From positions 1-64,000 of the forward strand of contig NZ_WXYN01000007.1 of assembly GCF_016881065.1 (NCBI RefSeq): a DNA stretch of 64,000 bases, read 5' to 3'. Made by a program: the position numbers and the translations under genes. Within the stretch, counting starts at the first letter, position 1; each line of letters starts with the position of its first letter. The stretch is from Planococcus soli. Its GTDB lineage: Bacteria; Bacillota; Bacilli; Bacillales_A; Planococcaceae. The notes beneath the pieces are model-generated. The model did no database searches, was not told where the DNA came from, and saw only the letters and a program-made list of their open reading frames with translations. Shown here piece by piece: positions 1-7,979 of this stretch.

Positions 1-26
1 AGAGCTGGGCGCTGGAGTCTGGACAA
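1..26. repeat. Right end of a dispersed hairpin repeat (partial copy)
   Basis: The first 26 bases match the right terminus (GGGCGCTGGAGTCTGGACAA) shared by the full copies at 27-146, 23321-23443, 23444-23563 and 23566-23688. The rest of this copy lies before the window. Confidence 0.8.
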
Positions 27-146
27 AGAAAAGCGCAAGTACCCGTATAGATTCGACGGGCATAAGACGATCTGGCGAAGCGGCGTTCTTTGCCGCACAG
101 CCAGAGTGGCTTATGACCCTAGAATCTGGGTGCTGAAGTCTGGACA
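27..146. repeat. Dispersed ~120-bp hairpin repeat, full copy
   Basis: Begins with AGAAAAGCGCAAG and ends with AGTCTGGACAA like the other copies. It folds into one long hairpin: outer arm AGTACCC with GGGTGCT (one G-T pair), then AGATTC with GAATCT, CATAAG with CTTATG, CTGGC with GCCAG, and GCGGC with GCCGC around a loop containing TTCTTT. It is non-coding and sits just downstream of the hydrolase gene terminator. Confidence 0.85.
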
Positions 147-178
147 ATAAGAAAAGCGCAAGCGCCCGTGTAGCTCTA
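147..178. repeat. Left arm of a truncated hairpin repeat
   Basis: Left-terminal sequence (AAGAAAAGCGCAAGCGCCCG, then TGTAGCTCT) follows directly after the full copy, then breaks off into unrelated sequence. It shows that copies sit head to tail and can be lost by internal truncation. Confidence 0.75.
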
Positions 179-217
179 AATGGCATTAAACAGAACATAT
201 CTCCAAACTAATAAGCA

Positions 218-257
218 AAACAAAAACTGATCCGGAATTCCGGATCAGTTTTTGTTT
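218..257 (-). terminator. Intrinsic terminator of the alpha/beta hydrolase gene
   Basis: A near-perfect palindrome centred on CCGGAATTCCGG is flanked by A- and T-runs. The stop codon of the hydrolase gene lies inside the right arm. Confidence 0.85.
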
Positions 258-967
258 ATCCATTCGATTAATGCTTTTACCACTTGATCCTGTTGCTCGA
301 ATGCGGATATTTTGGCCGAATTGTCACCTTTTTGTTCACCGTACAACCCAAACTGTGCATGGTTTCCACCCTCAATTTCCTCAAAGATGCTGCCGTCCGG
401 AAACAGTTCACGGCTCGCTTCAATATCATCAATCGTCGACAAGCCATCCAACTCTCCATAAATCGACAGCATTGGCAGCCCACTTTCTGAAAAGTCACTT
501 GCTGGGTATGCCCCCAGGAAAAAAAGTCCACTAAGCTTCGGTGAATGGTCTTCTGCATAGAAAGAGGCAGCTACCCCACCCAAAGAATGTCCGCCAAGAA
601 ACCATTCCTCCACATCGGGATGTACTTCCATCACAGAACCCGCTGTTTCAGAACCAAGGATCCCAAAATTCAACGGCAACTGAGGAATCGACACTACAAA
701 TCCTTGTTCACTCAAGGATTGGCCAAGGTAGGCGTAAGCTTCCTTTTGGACTTTAGCCCCTTGATACAGGATTATTCCTTTGCCATTCGATGATTCGGGC
801 TGGAAGAACAACCCTTCCCCGTCACTTTCAAGCGCAGACAAATCCACTCTTTCAGCCAAGGCTTCACTTGGCCCATAATCAAATTGGGCATAAACAACAA
901 AACTGACAACCGCAATCACTAATAAAGCTAAAACGCTCATTGCAACACGCAACAGCCACTTTTTCAT
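245..967 (-). CDS. Alpha/beta hydrolase, membrane-anchored
   Basis: A 240-residue protein with an N-terminal hydrophobic segment (about residues 5-27) that should act as a signal or membrane anchor. It carries a typical hydrolase nucleophile elbow, GGHSLGG, near residue 125, then an acid-bearing stretch (IYGELDGL) and a histidine in GGNHAQFG near residue 202, giving a Ser-Asp-His triad. This fits the alpha/beta hydrolase family of DUF-type dienelactone-like enzymes; the substrate is unknown. The start has an AAGGTGG ribosome site. It is the last gene of a likely three-gene minus-strand operon with the SDR enzyme and nitroreductase upstream (gaps of 24 and 45 bases). Confidence 0.85.
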   Translation of the reverse strand: MKKWLLRVAMSVLALLVIAVVSFVVYAQFDYGPSEALAERVDLSALESDGEGLFFQPESSNGKGIILYQGAKVQKEAYAYLGQSLSEQGFVVSIPQLPLNFGILGSETAGSVMEVHPDVEEWFLGGHSLGGVAASFYAEDHSPKLSGLFFLGAYPASDFSESGLPMLSIYGELDGLSTIDDIEASRELFPDGSIFEEIEGGNHAQFGLYGEQKGDNSAKISAFEQQDQVVKALIEWINKN

Positions 968-991
968 CGCGCCACCTTCTTGTCTGAACTT

Positions 992-1606
992 TTAGTAAGC
1001 CAAGCCTACACGGCTCTGAATAAATTCCTGTGATTGGAGCTGACGATAGGCGAATTCTGCTGTATCACCGACAGTAATTTCCTTGCCTTCTTCCGGCAGC
1101 AAGTCTTTCTCTGCTCGGTAATTGCCGCGTGCCTCGCCGTCTGGCAAGTATGTAGGGCAAACAATGGTCCAAAGAAGCTCTGTTTTTTCAAACAATCGGT
1201 AAACTGCTTCATGTTCTTCTGCAGCAAAAGTCAGCTTACGCTTGGAGTCCCCACCCTCGTAGCGAAGCAGACCCGGGCTGAGGCGACTGTCCAAAATCCC
1301 TGCCGTCCCAATTGTAATTATCCGTTTGATATCGTGATTGGCCATCGATTTGACAATCAGAGGTGCTGCTTCAGATAACGTCGTCGTTCTGTCCGTACCA
1401 ATGGCACTAAAAACCGCAGTTGTCCCTGCGATTGTTCTTTCAATATCTTCCACGTTCCGCACATCTCCCAGAATAATTTCCAGGTTCGGATGTGTTTCCA
1501 ATTTTTCTGAGCGGACCAAGGCCTTTACATGATGCCCATCTCTGAGTGCCCGCTTGAGAATTTCGCCTCCCACACGGCCAGTCGCTCCGAATATAGCCAG
1601 TTTCAT
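992..1606 (-). CDS. NAD(P)-binding SDR-type epimerase/NmrA-like oxidoreductase
   Basis: A 204-residue protein starting with a Rossmann nucleotide-binding motif, MKLAIFGATGRVGGEIL, the GATGxxG form of atypical short-chain dehydrogenases. The body fits the NAD(P)H-binding family (PF13460, YwnB/YhfK-like), which lacks a full classical Tyr-x-x-x-Lys site. The start is supported by GAGGGGG. Position between a nitroreductase and a hydrolase suggests a stress or detoxification operon, but the substrate cannot be read from sequence. Confidence 0.85.
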   Translation of the reverse strand: MKLAIFGATGRVGGEILKRALRDGHHVKALVRSEKLETHPNLEIILGDVRNVEDIERTIAGTTAVFSAIGTDRTTTLSEAAPLIVKSMANHDIKRIITIGTAGILDSRLSPGLLRYEGGDSKRKLTFAAEEHEAVYRLFEKTELLWTIVCPTYLPDGEARGNYRAEKDLLPEEGKEITVGDTAEFAYRQLQSQEFIQSRVGLAY

Positions 1607-1651
1607 CGTTTTTCCCCCTCATGTTCTGTCTATCAAAAACCTGCATGGTGT

Positions 1652-2383
1652 TTATTTGAAATGATAGCCTTTTTTCGCCAGTACTTGCTTTAAGCCTTCA
1701 CGGCGTGGCTTGCTAAGAAAATCTGCCATTTGCTGTGTCCAGGTCGCTGTTTTCTGATTCGAGCCGCGGCTGGCGTAGTAGGCTTCGATTGTATTGTCGT
1801 ATTCCGTCAAGAGAGTTTCATATTTGGCTTCATCGTATTCATTTTCATGTAAAATCGCTTCCACCGGCAACCGCGGCTTGACTCCATTCGCTTCGTTTGG
1901 CACACCGACCGTCAATCCGTAGACCGGAAAAACGCCTTCCGGCAATCCGACCAGTTCGCTGATCTCTTCCATATTATTGCGGACACCGCCGATATAGCAG
2001 ATGCCATAGCCTTTTGATTCGGCAGCAAGAGCCAGATTCTGTGCCAGCAACCCGACATCGGTAACGGCAACAATCAAGTTTTCTGCGCGGTCAAAGACGA
2101 TTTCCTGTCCTTGCAATTTTCCAGCGTGTTGCAGGCGATTGTAATCAGCGCACATTAAAAAGACCGCTCCGGCGCCTTCCATCTGCTTGGCGTTCTTGGA
2201 TAACTCGCCCAGCTTTCTGCGTTTTTCAGGATCCGTGACCCACACAATCGAGTAAGCCTGTACAAAATGGGACGTCGCCGCATGCTGTGCTGCCTCAACC
2301 AGTTCACTGACTTCCTCCCGTGACAATTGTTTTTCTTTATAATCTCTTACGGACGCGTGTGCTTTCATTAATTCGATAACCAT
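1652..2383 (-). CDS. Oxygen-insensitive NADPH nitroreductase (NfsA/NfrA family)
   Basis: A 243-residue FMN-dependent nitroreductase. Family features are the N-terminal SVRDYKEKQLSREEV segment (FMN phosphate binding), the Gly-Tyr-Gly-Ile-Cys-Tyr-Ile-Gly-Gly region near residue 125 and the long C-terminal extension typical of the NfsA/Frp group. These enzymes reduce nitroaromatics, quinones and FMN with NADPH in the cytoplasm. It opens the minus-strand operon that continues into the SDR and hydrolase genes. B. subtilis NfrA is stress-induced, but no operator is evident here. Confidence 0.9.
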   Translation of the reverse strand: MVIELMKAHASVRDYKEKQLSREEVSELVEAAQHAATSHFVQAYSIVWVTDPEKRRKLGELSKNAKQMEGAGAVFLMCADYNRLQHAGKLQGQEIVFDRAENLIVAVTDVGLLAQNLALAAESKGYGICYIGGVRNNMEEISELVGLPEGVFPVYGLTVGVPNEANGVKPRLPVEAILHENEYDEAKYETLLTEYDNTIEAYYASRGSNQKTATWTQQMADFLSKPRREGLKQVLAKKGYHFK

Positions 2384-2488
2384 TGGCCCTATCCCCTCTC
2401 AGTTCATTTCTTCTATCGTACCAAATTCTCTGCCGCGATACTCTTCAGATGATTTTTGCTACAATAGAACCTACAGAGGTGAATGGAT

Positions 2489-3043
2489 TTGAAAAATACG
2501 AAGACCGCTTTTTCCATCCTTTTCTTATTGGTTCTCGGCGGTTTTTTGTTCATATGGCTGGAAAAGGAATTGGCGTTCCGCGAAGAGCTGGAGCAGCGGA
2601 CTTTGCCTTCCGGATTGCACCCCATCGTAGAAGAAAAACGGGATTTGCTGGTGGCGCAAGCTGCTGAAATCGGCATTGATATCCTGATTACCGACGGCTA
2701 TCGTTCACCGGAAGAGCAGGATGGCCTCCACAGCCAAGGCCGTAGTTCGTCAGGATCTATCGTGACCTATGCAGAAGCGGGGGAATCCTATCATAATTAT
2801 GGTTTGGCCATCGATTATGCATTGCGCCTGGATGATGGCTCGGTGGTTTGGGATATTGAACGGGATGGCAACGGCAACGGGGAAAGTGACTGGTTTGAAG
2901 TCGCAGCGATAGGCAAAAACCTGGGCTTTGACTGGGGTGGCGACTGGCAGCGCTTTAAGGATTATCCTCATCTGGAAATGACTTTTGGCTTATCCATCCG
3001 CGAGCTGCAGCAAGGCTGGCGGCCTGAAGATAAGATGGAATAG
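2489..3043 (+). CDS. M15-family peptidase (VanY/CwlK-like D,L- or D,D-carboxypeptidase)
   Basis: A protein of about 184 residues with an N-terminal membrane anchor (residues 8-24) and an extracellular zinc peptidase domain. The zinc ligands can be seen in ESYHNYGLAIDYAL (His and Asp) and DYPHLEM (His); DGYRSPEEQ supplies the substrate-binding Arg-Ser. The family trims peptidoglycan stem peptides at the outer membrane face. An ATG at 2483 lies directly against GAGGTG, which is too close, so the TTG at 2489 (7-8 bases away) is the better start. Confidence 0.85.
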   Translation: MKNTKTAFSILFLLVLGGFLFIWLEKELAFREELEQRTLPSGLHPIVEEKRDLLVAQAAEIGIDILITDGYRSPEEQDGLHSQGRSSSGSIVTYAEAGESYHNYGLAIDYALRLDDGSVVWDIERDGNGNGESDWFEVAAIGKNLGFDWGGDWQRFKDYPHLEMTFGLSIRELQQGWRPEDKME

Positions 3044-3100
3044 CCATTGTAACCGAAGGACACATTGTTTCGTCTTCTTTATAAAGGAGGCGGAACGGGG

Positions 3101-3676
3101 ATGAAAATGGCTTTATCGGTTTGGATCGCTCCTCTTATTTTATTGCAGGCAGCTTGTGGCGCGGAGAATGCGGGCAATGAAAACATGAACAAATTAACTG
3201 ACTTCCAGGTAATTTCTCCTCACAGCGAGTCTTCAGAAGCAGACTTTATTTACCGCTTGGCAACAGACCGGGATCAATACACCGAAGGCGAAGAAATAAT
3301 AATTCAAGCTGAACTGGAATATACTGGCGAGGCGGAAACTATTGAAATTTCCCACGCCGCTTCCCCCTTCTATTTCCCACTTCGTGAAGAAACCCGGGCT
3401 TATGCTGTAGAGTACCCTATGAATGAACCTTTGCTGATTACTAAGTTGACGAGAGGCGAGCCTTTACAGGAACGCTATGCCGGCAGCGGCGGCTACAGTG
3501 CAGAAGAGGATGATGCCTATATTGAGTTTGTCGAAAACGTCATGAAAGAACAGTTTCCTACAGGCTACTACAAAATCGAAGGGTACGCGGATTTTTCTGC
3601 GATAAATGCCGATGGTTCCAGTACCCCTTATACAATCAGTGCAACCATCGACTTTATGGTAGTTCCAAAAAATTAA
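3101..3676 (+). CDS. Putative secreted lipoprotein of unknown function
   Basis: 191 residues starting at the ATG that follows AAAGGAGG by 10 bases (an earlier start at 3065 would run through this site). The N-terminus is a short signal sequence ending LLQAACGAEN, so the Cys near residue 18 is a possible lipidation site, though the lipobox is not canonical. The mature part is acidic with a predicted beta-rich Ig-like region (YRLATDRDQYTEGEEIIIQ) of the type seen in extracellular bacterial proteins. No known enzyme motif. It lies 57 bases after the M15 peptidase, probably co-transcribed. Confidence 0.75.
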   Translation: MKMALSVWIAPLILLQAACGAENAGNENMNKLTDFQVISPHSESSEADFIYRLATDRDQYTEGEEIIIQAELEYTGEAETIEISHAASPFYFPLREETRAYAVEYPMNEPLLITKLTRGEPLQERYAGSGGYSAEEDDAYIEFVENVMKEQFPTGYYKIEGYADFSAINADGSSTPYTISATIDFMVVPKN

Positions 3677-3708
3677 AGCAGCCCGGTTCAATTGAACCGG
3701 GCTGCTTT
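3675..3708. terminator. Bidirectional terminator between convergent genes
   Basis: A perfect inverted repeat with arms AAAGCAGCCCGGTTC and GAACCGGGCTGCTTT, with T-rich sequence on both sides. It serves the lipoprotein gene (+) and possibly read-through from the minus-strand gene beyond it. Confidence 0.9.
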
Positions 3709-3726
3709 ATTATTAGGAAAACAAAG

Positions 3727-4083
3727 TCATCTGTTACGGTAGTCGTGCAAATAAGACAGCGGAGTTATGTAATAAAGTTCCTCTGGACATCTTTGAGAAA
3801 TTTTATGAAGTTCCCAAAACAGTTCTTTGGAAATTTCATACCGTTCGATCGAGTCCGGCATTTTTTTCATTTTAGATGTAGCCTGCTCACTTGCCACTTC
3901 TTCTATGTCCACCCAAATCGTTTTGTTCTCGCTGGCACCTCGCTGTTTTCCAGAAGCAGGAATCTCCATACTTAAACGTGCAAACAGGGTGATAAAGCAT
4001 TTTCCAGCTTCTTCATGCGTAGCTTTGGATTTCGAGAAAAAAAAGTGCACTTCTTGTTGATCAGCAGATGGATTTTTCGACAC
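3727..4083 (-). CDS. Conserved hypothetical protein
   Basis: A protein of 118-122 residues without a recognisable family. It is mixed charged/hydrophobic, with no signal peptide or membrane segment, and the middle and C-terminal part (IERYEISKELFWELHKISQ) looks helical. The ATG at 4095 abuts the only ribosome site (AAAGG), so I prefer the GTG at 4083; the ATG gives four more residues. It is followed by the bidirectional terminator at 3675-3708. I assign no function. Confidence 0.6.
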   Translation of the reverse strand: MSKNPSADQQEVHFFFSKSKATHEEAGKCFITLFARLSMEIPASGKQRGASENKTIWVDIEEVASEQATSKMKKMPDSIERYEISKELFWELHKISQRCPEELYYITPLSYLHDYRNR

Positions 4084-4135
4084 GTTCCCTGTCATCCTTT
4101 CTGTTCAATGTATTATTCCATTTGAACAAACAAAA

Positions 4136-4173
4136 AGCCGAAAAGCCCTCCTAAGGAGAGATGCTTTTCGGCT
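4136..4173 (-). terminator. Intrinsic terminator, minus strand
   Basis: Arms AGCCGAAAAGC and GCTTTTCGGCT enclose a second small inverted repeat (CTCCTAAGGAG); a T-run follows on the minus strand. It ends the unit containing the GNAT and Dph6-like genes. The roughly 235 bases between it and the GNAT stop codon hold nothing I can support. Confidence 0.75.
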
Positions 4174-4410
4174 TTGCTGGCAGCTCTATTCTCTGCAGCA
4201 CTTGACCAAATTATTCGTTTTTATAGGCAACGTCACAAAATGTTGAGTTGGAGAGTACAAGGCGGAAACACTATTAGTTTTCCTGTTATTTCTAGCTTAC
4301 CGGAATTTTTGAAATTAGTAAAGTGCCCTATTCCACCAAACTTCTGCACCCCAAATGCGTTTTTCAAATGCACAGCCAACTGAAAATTGATGCATTCTTT
4401 CAAGTTACCG

Positions 4411-5403
4411 CTATTCCCCATGCGCCCAGGAAATCCGTGGATCAATCTGCCTTGTCATACGGACCATGATAGGCTGAAAGCCCATTCGAGGCCAAAAATA
4501 GGAAGCCAACTGATTTGGAGTATGCCAATCCGCAAAAATATATTCAAATCCTTGCTTTTTCATTTCACCAAAGCAATGATTGGCTAATGCACGCCCTACT
4601 CCTCTTCCGCGAAGATCAGGATTGGTAGAGGCAGCAGGAAGTTCTGCACAATTCTCGGGCGTTACCATGCTCATTGGGTCTTCTTTGCGAAAATAGACAT
4701 GGAATCCAGCAACTTGGTCTCCCTGCTCTGCCATCCACAAATAGGCATCCTGATCTTCAGTCAAGGATTCATAACTCTCTTTAACATCTTCCATCGTTTC
4801 ACGTGTAATCGGCAGCCAGGACGGAGCCGTCGCCTGATGAATGCTGTTCCACATTGCCATTTTCTTGAGCAATGGCGCATCTTCTTTTCCGCCTTTTCGG
4901 AATTCAAGCTTTGGAAGCGTGCCATTATTCGGTTCAAAATCATCGAGCGAAAGGATGCCGTATTTCTGTTCAAAGCCAAAAGATTGATCCAGCCATTGGT
5001 CAATGACCGCCTCATTGCCAAGCGGCGCCAGCAGCATATGATGAAAGTAGCCGTGTTTGACCCATTCAGCTCCAGCATCTGCATACAGCAGCCTCAGCAA
5101 CCTTGGATTTTCATGCTCACTGATTGCAATGGATTCATAGTCCATCCACACATAGCGGCCGCGCTTGGCATCTTCTTTAAATTCATACAGCAGATATCCG
5201 ATGACATCGATGCCTCTTACAGCGACAATGCCATTGATAAAAGGCCGCTCCAATACCTTTCGGAGAACTGCTTCAGTGTCATCGATTTCTTCAAATTGGG
5301 CAGGCAAAAAATTGAAAATCTTCCGTTCCCGTTCATGCCGCTTCGCTAACAATACGGACATCTGACGAATATGCTTTTCTTCCATCCCTGTAATTTGAAT
5401 CAT
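4411..5403 (-). CDS. GNAT-family N-acetyltransferase (tandem GNAT-like)
   Basis: 330 residues, about twice the size of a single GNAT domain. The C-terminal half has a clear acetyl-CoA pyrophosphate loop, RGRGVGRALANHCF, near residue 268, followed by a helix and a PRMGFQP strand; the N-terminal half looks like a degenerate GNAT fold. This architecture is common for acetyltransferases of unknown substrate in Bacillales. It starts 6 bases after the stop of the Dph6-like gene, so the two are an operon. Confidence 0.85.
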   Translation of the reverse strand: MIQITGMEEKHIRQMSVLLAKRHERERKIFNFLPAQFEEIDDTEAVLRKVLERPFINGIVAVRGIDVIGYLLYEFKEDAKRGRYVWMDYESIAISEHENPRLLRLLYADAGAEWVKHGYFHHMLLAPLGNEAVIDQWLDQSFGFEQKYGILSLDDFEPNNGTLPKLEFRKGGKEDAPLLKKMAMWNSIHQATAPSWLPITRETMEDVKESYESLTEDQDAYLWMAEQGDQVAGFHVYFRKEDPMSMVTPENCAELPAASTNPDLRGRGVGRALANHCFGEMKKQGFEYIFADWHTPNQLASYFWPRMGFQPIMVRMTRQIDPRISWAHGE

Positions 5404-5409
5404 CCACGA

Positions 5410-6072
5410 TCACTCCTCTGAATAGAGTTTCACTTCCAGGATTCTGTAGTTGCCGACTTTCACTTTTTCACCAAACCGGACCGGAACCGGCTCTACAAAA
5501 ATAGGGCCATCTATGATAATTGTATGAAATTCCCCTTCTTCACCGCAGGCATCCACGCCGGCAGCCTCCAGTTCACCGATCAGTTCGTGCGTAAACTCCC
5601 GTCCTAAAAAGCTTTCGTCCAACCGCTTCGTATCAACTACGGTAATAACAGCCCGGAAGCCTTCGTTAATCAGTTCTTCCAACAGTTTTTTCCGCGGCTC
5701 CTGCCAAAGTGGATGGCTGACATCCATGTCTGCTTCCGCACTGACTTTTTTTACCCATTCCAAATGGTCCTGCAAATCGATGTCGCCATAAACACCCATG
5801 TCGATGCCTTGCGCTTTGAATTTCTTCAACTGTTCGATAAATTCCTTTTCATAACCGGACCAGCTGGCTTTGCCAATAACTAAAGGCAATCCCATGCGGT
5901 CAGCCTGCGCTTCCATAACCTCAATCGGCAAGCCATGCGAACGGGATTTGGTGCCATCTTCTTCGAACATCGTAAATAATGCGAGCGGCACATGTCCTTC
6001 CAGCACCGCGCGGTAATAAGCGAGTGCCGAATCTTTTCCGCCGCTCCATGACATAACAAATGATTTTTGCAT
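5410..6072 (-). CDS. Dph6-related ATP pyrophosphatase (diphthine-ammonia ligase family)
   Basis: 220 residues from the ATG at 6072, which has an AGAGGTG site; longer reading to 6198 lacks support. The N-terminus MSWSGGKDSALAYY is the PP-loop SGGKDS signature of N-type ATP pyrophosphatases, and VDTKRLDESFLGRE and CGEEGEFHTIIIDGP are typical of the MJ0570/Dph6 family. Eukaryotic members amidate diphthine on EF2; bacteria lack diphthamide, so the bacterial substrate is unknown. Co-transcribed with the downstream GNAT enzyme. Confidence 0.85.
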   Translation of the reverse strand: MQKSFVMSWSGGKDSALAYYRAVLEGHVPLALFTMFEEDGTKSRSHGLPIEVMEAQADRMGLPLVIGKASWSGYEKEFIEQLKKFKAQGIDMGVYGDIDLQDHLEWVKKVSAEADMDVSHPLWQEPRKKLLEELINEGFRAVITVVDTKRLDESFLGREFTHELIGELEAAGVDACGEEGEFHTIIIDGPIFVEPVPVRFGEKVKVGNYRILEVKLYSEE

Positions 6073-6286
6073 ACTACACCTCTTCTTTTTTAATTCGCTG
6101 TTATTGTAACTAGTTCGCCGCCTCTTCCGAAAAACCCTTTTGCACATCTGGATTTCGAATTTCGAGAACACTGGCAAGCCCTTGGCGGTTTGCTGCAAAA
6201 TCTTTTTTCGTTTTTTATTGTACTTCTATCCGTTTAATAGGCTAAAGCAAAGGGAAAACTCAACTATACCCAAAGGAGGCAAAAAA

Positions 6287-7735
6287 ATGCAACAGCATAA
6301 ATTATACGTAAATGGTGAATATATAGAATCTGCAGGAACAGAATGGATCGACATCATCAATCCTTCAACTGAAAAAGTCATTTCACAAATACCTAAAGGC
6401 ACAAAAGAAGATGTTGATCGCGCAGTGGATGCTGCGTTTCAGGCACAGACAGCTTGGGAGTTGACCCCCAACATCGAACGCGGCAAAATTGTCCGCAAGC
6501 TCGGGGATAAAATTGCGGAGAGACGCGACACTTTTATCGACTTGCTGCAGGAAGAGCAGGGAAAAAGCTATGAGTTGGCAAGCGGAGAAGTGGACCTTGC
6601 CATTGACTATTTCCATTACATGTCCGAATGGGCTCGGCGTATCGAAGGTGAAATTTTGCCAAGTGATCGCCCGAACGAAAATATTTTTGTCTACAAAAAA
6701 CCGATCGGTGTCGTAGCCGGTATTGTTCCGTGGAATTTCCCGGTATTTATCCTGGCCAGAAAAGTAGCCACCGCTTTTGTCACCGGCTGCACGATTGTCT
6801 TGAAGCCAAGCCAGCAAACACCGAACACCGCCATGGAATTCACTAAAATCATCCACGAGATGGATGAAGTGCCCGCAGGCGTCTACAATGTTGTTACAGG
6901 AACAGGCTCAGAGATTGGCAATGCACTCGCATCACACGAAAAAGTACAGCTGATCACCATGACCGGGAGTGTCCCAGCAGGTACAAAAGTGATGGAAGCA
7001 GCAGCGCAGAACATTACCAAAGTCAATTTGGAATTGGGCGGCAAGGCTCCGGCCATCGTCACGCAAAATGCGGATCTCGATTTGGCAGCTGAAGCCATCG
7101 CCACTTCCCGCTTGGCAAACAACGGACAGGCCTGCACAAACGCCGAACGGGTCTACGTGCATGACAGCATCGCAGATGAGTTCACAAAAAAACTCATTGC
7201 TGTGTTTGAATCGAAAGTTCTGGGAGATCCGCGTGAAAACAAAGAGGCCGATGTCGGCCCGCTCGTCAGCCAGGACCGTCTCGATACGGTACACGACATG
7301 GTCGAACAGGCGGTCACAGAAGGTGCCACTGTCGCAATCGGCGGTGAACGTGACAGCAGCAGGTCTGGATTTTTCTACAAGCCCACTATTCTGACAGGCG
7401 TGGAACACGACTCGGCCATTATCCGCGATGAAATTTTCGGGCCTGTTCTGCCGATTACCACCTACAGCACATTGGAAGAAGCTATCGAAAAAGCCAATGA
7501 TACAGAATTCGGCCTTTCTTCCGCCATCTACACAAACGATTTGAACGAAGCCATGCAGGTTGTCAACGAGATGAAGTTTGGCGAAACCTATGTGAACCGC
7601 GAAAACTTTGAAGCGGTTCAAGGCTACCACGCCGGTATGCGCAAATCCGGACTCGGGGGCGCAGACGGCAAGCATGGCATGGAAGACTTCTTAGTTACGC
7701 AAGTGGTTTATATGCAGTATAAGAACGGCAAATAA
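6287..7735 (+). CDS. aldA: Lactaldehyde/glycolaldehyde dehydrogenase (AldA-type)
   Basis: 482 residues starting after AAAGGAGG (an upstream in-frame start at 6140 is not supported). It is an NAD-dependent aldehyde dehydrogenase: IVPWNFP, the catalytic Glu in LELGGKAP, the catalytic Cys in NNGQACTNAERV, and IFGPVLP. The C-terminal run FGETYVNREN...GGADGKHG is characteristic of E. coli-type AldA, which oxidises L-lactaldehyde and glycolaldehyde to lactate and glycolate. It stands alone between two terminators, so its pathway partner is elsewhere. Confidence 0.9.
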   Translation: MQQHKLYVNGEYIESAGTEWIDIINPSTEKVISQIPKGTKEDVDRAVDAAFQAQTAWELTPNIERGKIVRKLGDKIAERRDTFIDLLQEEQGKSYELASGEVDLAIDYFHYMSEWARRIEGEILPSDRPNENIFVYKKPIGVVAGIVPWNFPVFILARKVATAFVTGCTIVLKPSQQTPNTAMEFTKIIHEMDEVPAGVYNVVTGTGSEIGNALASHEKVQLITMTGSVPAGTKVMEAAAQNITKVNLELGGKAPAIVTQNADLDLAAEAIATSRLANNGQACTNAERVYVHDSIADEFTKKLIAVFESKVLGDPRENKEADVGPLVSQDRLDTVHDMVEQAVTEGATVAIGGERDSSRSGFFYKPTILTGVEHDSAIIRDEIFGPVLPITTYSTLEEAIEKANDTEFGLSSAIYTNDLNEAMQVVNEMKFGETYVNRENFEAVQGYHAGMRKSGLGGADGKHGMEDFLVTQVVYMQYKNGK

Positions 7736-7743
7736 ATGAACAC

Positions 7744-7780
7744 AAAAAACACTCTTCCTTTTTAGGGAAGAGTGTTTTTT
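7744..7780. terminator. Terminator of aldA
   Basis: Arms AAAACACTCTTCC and GGAAGAGTGTTTT with T-run on the plus side. Confidence 0.9.
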
Positions 7781-7782
7781 CA

Positions 7783-7939
7783 GGTTGTCGAAAAACTTCT
7801 GCCAAGCCGTGGATTTCCGAAGCTTACCACTCACTTTCGAACCCACAGGATATGGTCATGCAGCAGGCGCGAAATGCTGTGCCAGTGAAACGTGGCAGCC
7901 TGAAGGGAAATGAAAAGTAAGACGAGTTTTTCAACAAGC
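7783..7939. repeat. Possible small inverted-repeat element (MITE-like)
   Basis: About 157 bases bounded by imperfect terminal inverted repeats: GGTTGTCGAAAAACTTCT on the left and, read inward on the other strand, GCTTGTTGAAAAACTCGTCT on the right. It holds no ORF and is wedged between the aldA and fumC terminators. No flanking target duplication is clear, so the call is tentative. Confidence 0.4.
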
Positions 7940-7941
7940 TA

Positions 7942-7974
7942 AAAAAGCAGCCGGAAACTCCCAGCCGCTTTTCA
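7942..7974 (-). terminator. Terminator of fumC
   Basis: On the minus strand AGCGGCTGG pairs with CCGGCTGCT (with G-T pairs), followed by T6. Confidence 0.75.
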
Positions 7975-7979
7975 TCTTG

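Noticed and set aside
4233-4445. 70-codon minus-strand ORF after the GNAT gene
   Set aside because: Starts inside the GNAT gene in another frame, without a ribosome site.
4699-5349. 216-codon plus-strand ORF
   Set aside because: Antisense shadow of the GNAT gene at 4411-5403; composition is that of a mirrored frame.
6932-7675. 247-codon minus-strand ORF
   Set aside because: Antisense to aldA, with no ribosome site; Cys/Val/Phe-rich shadow typical of the complementary frame.
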